From Muribaculum sp. (GTDB lineage Bacteria; Bacteroidota; Bacteroidia; Bacteroidales; Muribaculaceae): a DNA stretch of 64,000 bases. Shown here in pieces: positions 62,440-64,000 of this stretch; positions within the stretch are counted from its first letter, which is position 1, and each line of letters starts with the position of its first letter. The position numbers were made by a program, and so were the translations under genes. The notes under the pieces were generated by a model, which saw only the letters and a list, made by a program, of their open reading frames with translations, was not told where the DNA came from and did no database searches. Where the stretch lies: positions 116,203 through 180,202 of the forward strand of contig VSOZ01000005.1 of assembly GCA_009775095.1 (NCBI GenBank), read 5' to 3'.

Positions 62440-62571
62440 GTGATCCGCCTGGAGCCGTTAAGCTCCGACGCTGTGTGGTGAGTATCAAGAAGTTACCAAC
62501 GCCCGTGTTGGCTGGCTCACTTATCTATCACGCTTATACTTCAATGTTCTTCACCGGTTTGCAATTCCGCT
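62411..62571 (-). ncRNA. Candidate small non-coding RNA (about 160 nt), unidentified
   Basis: On the minus strand an exact promoter (TTG-N19-TAACTTTG, 62605-62576) is followed after about four bases by a 160-base region with no credible ORF. It ends at a terminator (62411-62439). Inside, CCAAC...GTTGG, GTGAG...CTCAC and GGAGC...GCTCC helices can be drawn, giving a central stem-loop and a 3' stem-loop. Size and a long central hairpin with bulges recall 6S-type RNAs, but no diagnostic sequence could be confirmed. It is the main content of the 512-base gap 62296-62807. Confidence 0.6.
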
Positions 62572-62575
62572 AGTA

Positions 62576-62605
62576 CAAAGTTACTAAATTATTCCCAATC
62601 CCCAA
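62576..62605 (-). promoter_or_regulatory. Promoter of the candidate ncRNA (TTG-N19-TAACTTTG)
   Basis: On the minus strand TTG (62605-62603), 19 bases, TAACTTTG (62583-62576). Transcription should begin near 62571. Confidence 0.65.
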
Positions 62606-62688
62606 TGTGCCAAAGCGTTAAAAATTCTTCGAGTGTCGAAGTGTGTTAAAGGGTTCAAATCCGCACTATTGCGACTCTATAAAGTCGG

Positions 62689-62708
62689 TCATTAGTGTCC
62701 ACTAAAAA
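62689..62708 (+). repeat. Left terminal inverted repeat of the IS
   Basis: TCATTAGTGTCCACTAAAAA. It differs from the inverted right end (63981-64000) at two positions; the inner 13 bases TGTCCACTAAAAA are identical. Confidence 0.85.
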
Positions 62709-62757
62709 ATCATAAGAGTTCTTTGAAATTATTGATATTCAATTTGTTGCGAGCGAT

Positions 62758-62788
62758 TTTGGAGTCAACGGATTTGAATTTACTTTTG
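62758..62788 (+). promoter_or_regulatory. Transposase promoter (TTTG-N19-TACTTTTG)
   Basis: TTTG at 62758-62761 and TACTTTTG at 62781-62788, spacing 19, an exact consensus match. Transcription should start at about 62792-62793, 15 bases before the ATG. Confidence 0.7.
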
Positions 62789-62805
62789 CGGTCTGAATCA
62801 GACCG
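62789..62805 (+). promoter_or_regulatory. Hairpin immediately upstream of the transposase start
   Basis: CGGTCTG (62789-62795) and CAGACCG (62799-62805) form a perfect 7-bp stem around AAT, ending two bases before the ATG at 62808. The native transcript would begin inside the 5' arm, so only transcripts entering from outside could form the whole hairpin. Confidence 0.6.
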
Positions 62806-62807
62806 TT

Positions 62808-63971
62808 ATGAATAAAGACCCATACGTTTTCTCCCAATTAGTCCAGTTCATGGATAGAAACCACTTCAACTATCTCGTCCGAAAGTATGAAGGCGACAAA
62901 TATGTCAAGTGCTTTTCGTGTTGGAATCAGCTACTTACGATGATGTTTGGACAGTTGACCAATCGGGAAAGTCTCCGTGACCTCATAGTCGCGGCCGAGG
63001 CTCACTCGGGCAAACTCTACCATCTCGGCATGGGCAAGTCTGTGACGAGAAGCAATCTTAGCAAAGCCAACGAGCAACGCGATTATCACATATTCGAGGA
63101 CTATGCCGTGTTCATGGTCAACGAGACGAGGAAGCGTCGGATTGACAAAATCTTCGAACTTGAAGGTCGTGTCTATGCCTTTGACTCCACCACGATAGAC
63201 CTCTGTCTTTCCGTCTTCGAGTGGGCGAAGTTCCGTAAACACAAAGGCGGTATCAAGATGCACACGCTTTATGACATGGAGGCACAAGTCCCTGCTTTTG
63301 TGTATATTACTCCTGCAAATGTGCATGATACAAAGGCTATGCCGGAAATACCGTATGAGGAGGGCGCACACTATATCTTCGACCGAGGTTATAACGATTA
63401 CGGAAATCTTTTCAAGATAAATCTTGTGCGCGGCTTCTTCGTCCTGCGTGCCAAAACCAACGTCCGATTGAAGCCCCGGACATGGAAGCGGAGATTGCCC
63501 GAAGGTATCGTATCAGATGTCATCGGCAATTTCAGCGGATATAAAAGCCGTAAACTGTATCCCGAAGAACTGCGTAAAGTCGTTTATGTTGACCCAGAAG
63601 ATGGTACGACCTATATCTTCCTGACCAACAATCTTACGGCCAAGGCCGAATTGATATGCGAGTTTTACCGTAACCGCTGGAGCGTGGAACTGTTCTTCAA
63701 ATGGATAAAACAGCACCTCCGAATCAAGCGGTTCTGGGGGACGTCAGAAAACGCAGTGCGTATCCAAATATATTGTGCTATAATCACTTATTGCCTTGTG
63801 GCTATAGTGCGGCACGATATGGAACTTGAACGGAGCATATACGAAATCCTTCAAATCCTCGGAATCTCACTTACTGACAAGACGCACATCCGGGACTTGT
63901 TCGACAAAAAGAATATCAACGATGTCAATGATCTATATGGTTCAAGTGAACCGAATTTATTTAATTTTTAA
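62808..63971 (+). CDS. IS4-family transposase
   Basis: This 387-residue protein has the DDE residues Asp126 (AFDSTTIDL), Asp192 (FDRGY) and Glu294 (WSVELFFKW). The YREK signature Y287-R290-E294-K301 of IS4 transposases is complete, and an N-terminal DUF4372-like domain is present. It cuts and joins DNA at the element's ends. The reading frame is intact, so the element is probably active. Confidence 0.96.
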   Translation: MNKDPYVFSQLVQFMDRNHFNYLVRKYEGDKYVKCFSCWNQLLTMMFGQLTNRESLRDLIVAAEAHSGKLYHLGMGKSVTRSNLSKANEQRDYHIFEDYAVFMVNETRKRRIDKIFELEGRVYAFDSTTIDLCLSVFEWAKFRKHKGGIKMHTLYDMEAQVPAFVYITPANVHDTKAMPEIPYEEGAHYIFDRGYNDYGNLFKINLVRGFFVLRAKTNVRLKPRTWKRRLPEGIVSDVIGNFSGYKSRKLYPEELRKVVYVDPEDGTTYIFLTNNLTAKAELICEFYRNRWSVELFFKWIKQHLRIKRFWGTSENAVRIQIYCAIITYCLVAIVRHDMELERSIYEILQILGISLTDKTHIRDLFDKKNINDVNDLYGSSEPNLFNF

Positions 63972-63980
63972 CTACGTCCA

Positions 63981-64000
63981 TTTTTAGTGGACAGTAGTGA
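63981..64000 (-). repeat. Right terminal inverted repeat of the IS
   Basis: Reversed it reads TCACTACTGTCCACTAAAAA and matches the left end at 18 of 20 positions. It reaches the last base of the window. Confidence 0.85.

Larger units (their letters stand above)
62689..64000 (+). mobile_element. IS4-family insertion sequence
   Basis: The element runs from the left inverted repeat (62689) to the right inverted repeat, which ends at the last base of the window. It holds one transposase gene. Length about 1312 bases is normal. Because the right end coincides with the window edge, the exact end and any target duplication cannot be checked. Confidence 0.9.

Noticed and set aside
62644..62675. T-arm-like sequence GGGTTCAAATCC, possible tRNA fragment
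   Set aside because: Only two pairs of a T stem can form and no acceptor, D or anticodon arm is found. It may be chance.

Overview
The window looks like a chromosomal segment of a Bacteroidota bacterium, order Bacteroidales, probably Muribaculaceae or a close relative. The grounds are a complete batA-E aerotolerance operon, promoters of the Bacteroides type (TTTG or TTG, about 19-22 bases, then TAnnTTTG), almost no Shine-Dalgarno sequences, a queuine tRNA-ribosyltransferase without zinc cysteines, a membrane pyrophosphatase, secreted glycan-degrading enzymes and an IS4-family element of Bacteroides type. The family-level assignment is inference.

Layout. 1-4.5 kb: the 5' part of a PEP synthase-like signalling protein (runs off the left edge), a small membrane ORF and a Kup potassium transporter. 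4.6-9.8 kb: dCMP deaminase, S41 protease, 5-formyl-THF cyclo-ligase, a degenerate Ric/hemerythrin-like protein paired with a LuxR-type regulator, and a histidine phosphatase. 9.9-15.3 kb: ABC-F ATPase, M13 peptidase, an HU protein, and an unusual HU-transmembrane-LysM protein. 15.5-23.9 kb: the moxR-DUF58-batABCDE operon. 24-30.2 kb: small HTH protein, universal stress protein, TilS, then a minus-strand block of ruvX-def-ettA and a glucosaminidase. 30.3-41.9 kb: pyrophosphatase, EF-P, flavodiiron protein, esterase, DNA glycosylase, DedA, Rpe, FtsK, LolA-like protein and thioredoxin reductase. 42-48.6 kb: secreted catabolic enzymes on the minus strand (pullulanase, a small sorting-tail-like protein, 5'-nucleotidase, alpha-galactosidase). 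48.7-57.9 kb: thioesterase, DprA, nucleoside phosphorylase, then tgt-lptF and a glycosyltransferase/flippase-like/kdsB/M16 operon. 57.9-64 kb: AspT/YidE transporter, a CAU tRNA, a REP/MITE-like palindrome, a truncated SGNH esterase, an LTA-synthase-like enzyme, a candidate ncRNA and an IS4-family element that reaches the right edge.

Most of the window is ordinary core genome. The points that stand out are: (i) several promoters whose -7 box ends exactly four bases before the start codon, predicting leaderless mRNAs; (ii) a protein that could tether the nucleoid to peptidoglycan (HU domain, membrane helix, LysM), in a four-base overlap with a second HU gene; (iii) a well-delimited, unidentified small RNA next to the IS; (iv) a hairpin at the transposase start that only read-through transcripts can form completely; and (v) enzymes with lost catalytic or metal-binding residues (M16, Ric-like, Tgt zinc site, internally deleted esterase). 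All identifications come from motif and family recognition by eye; no database search was run.
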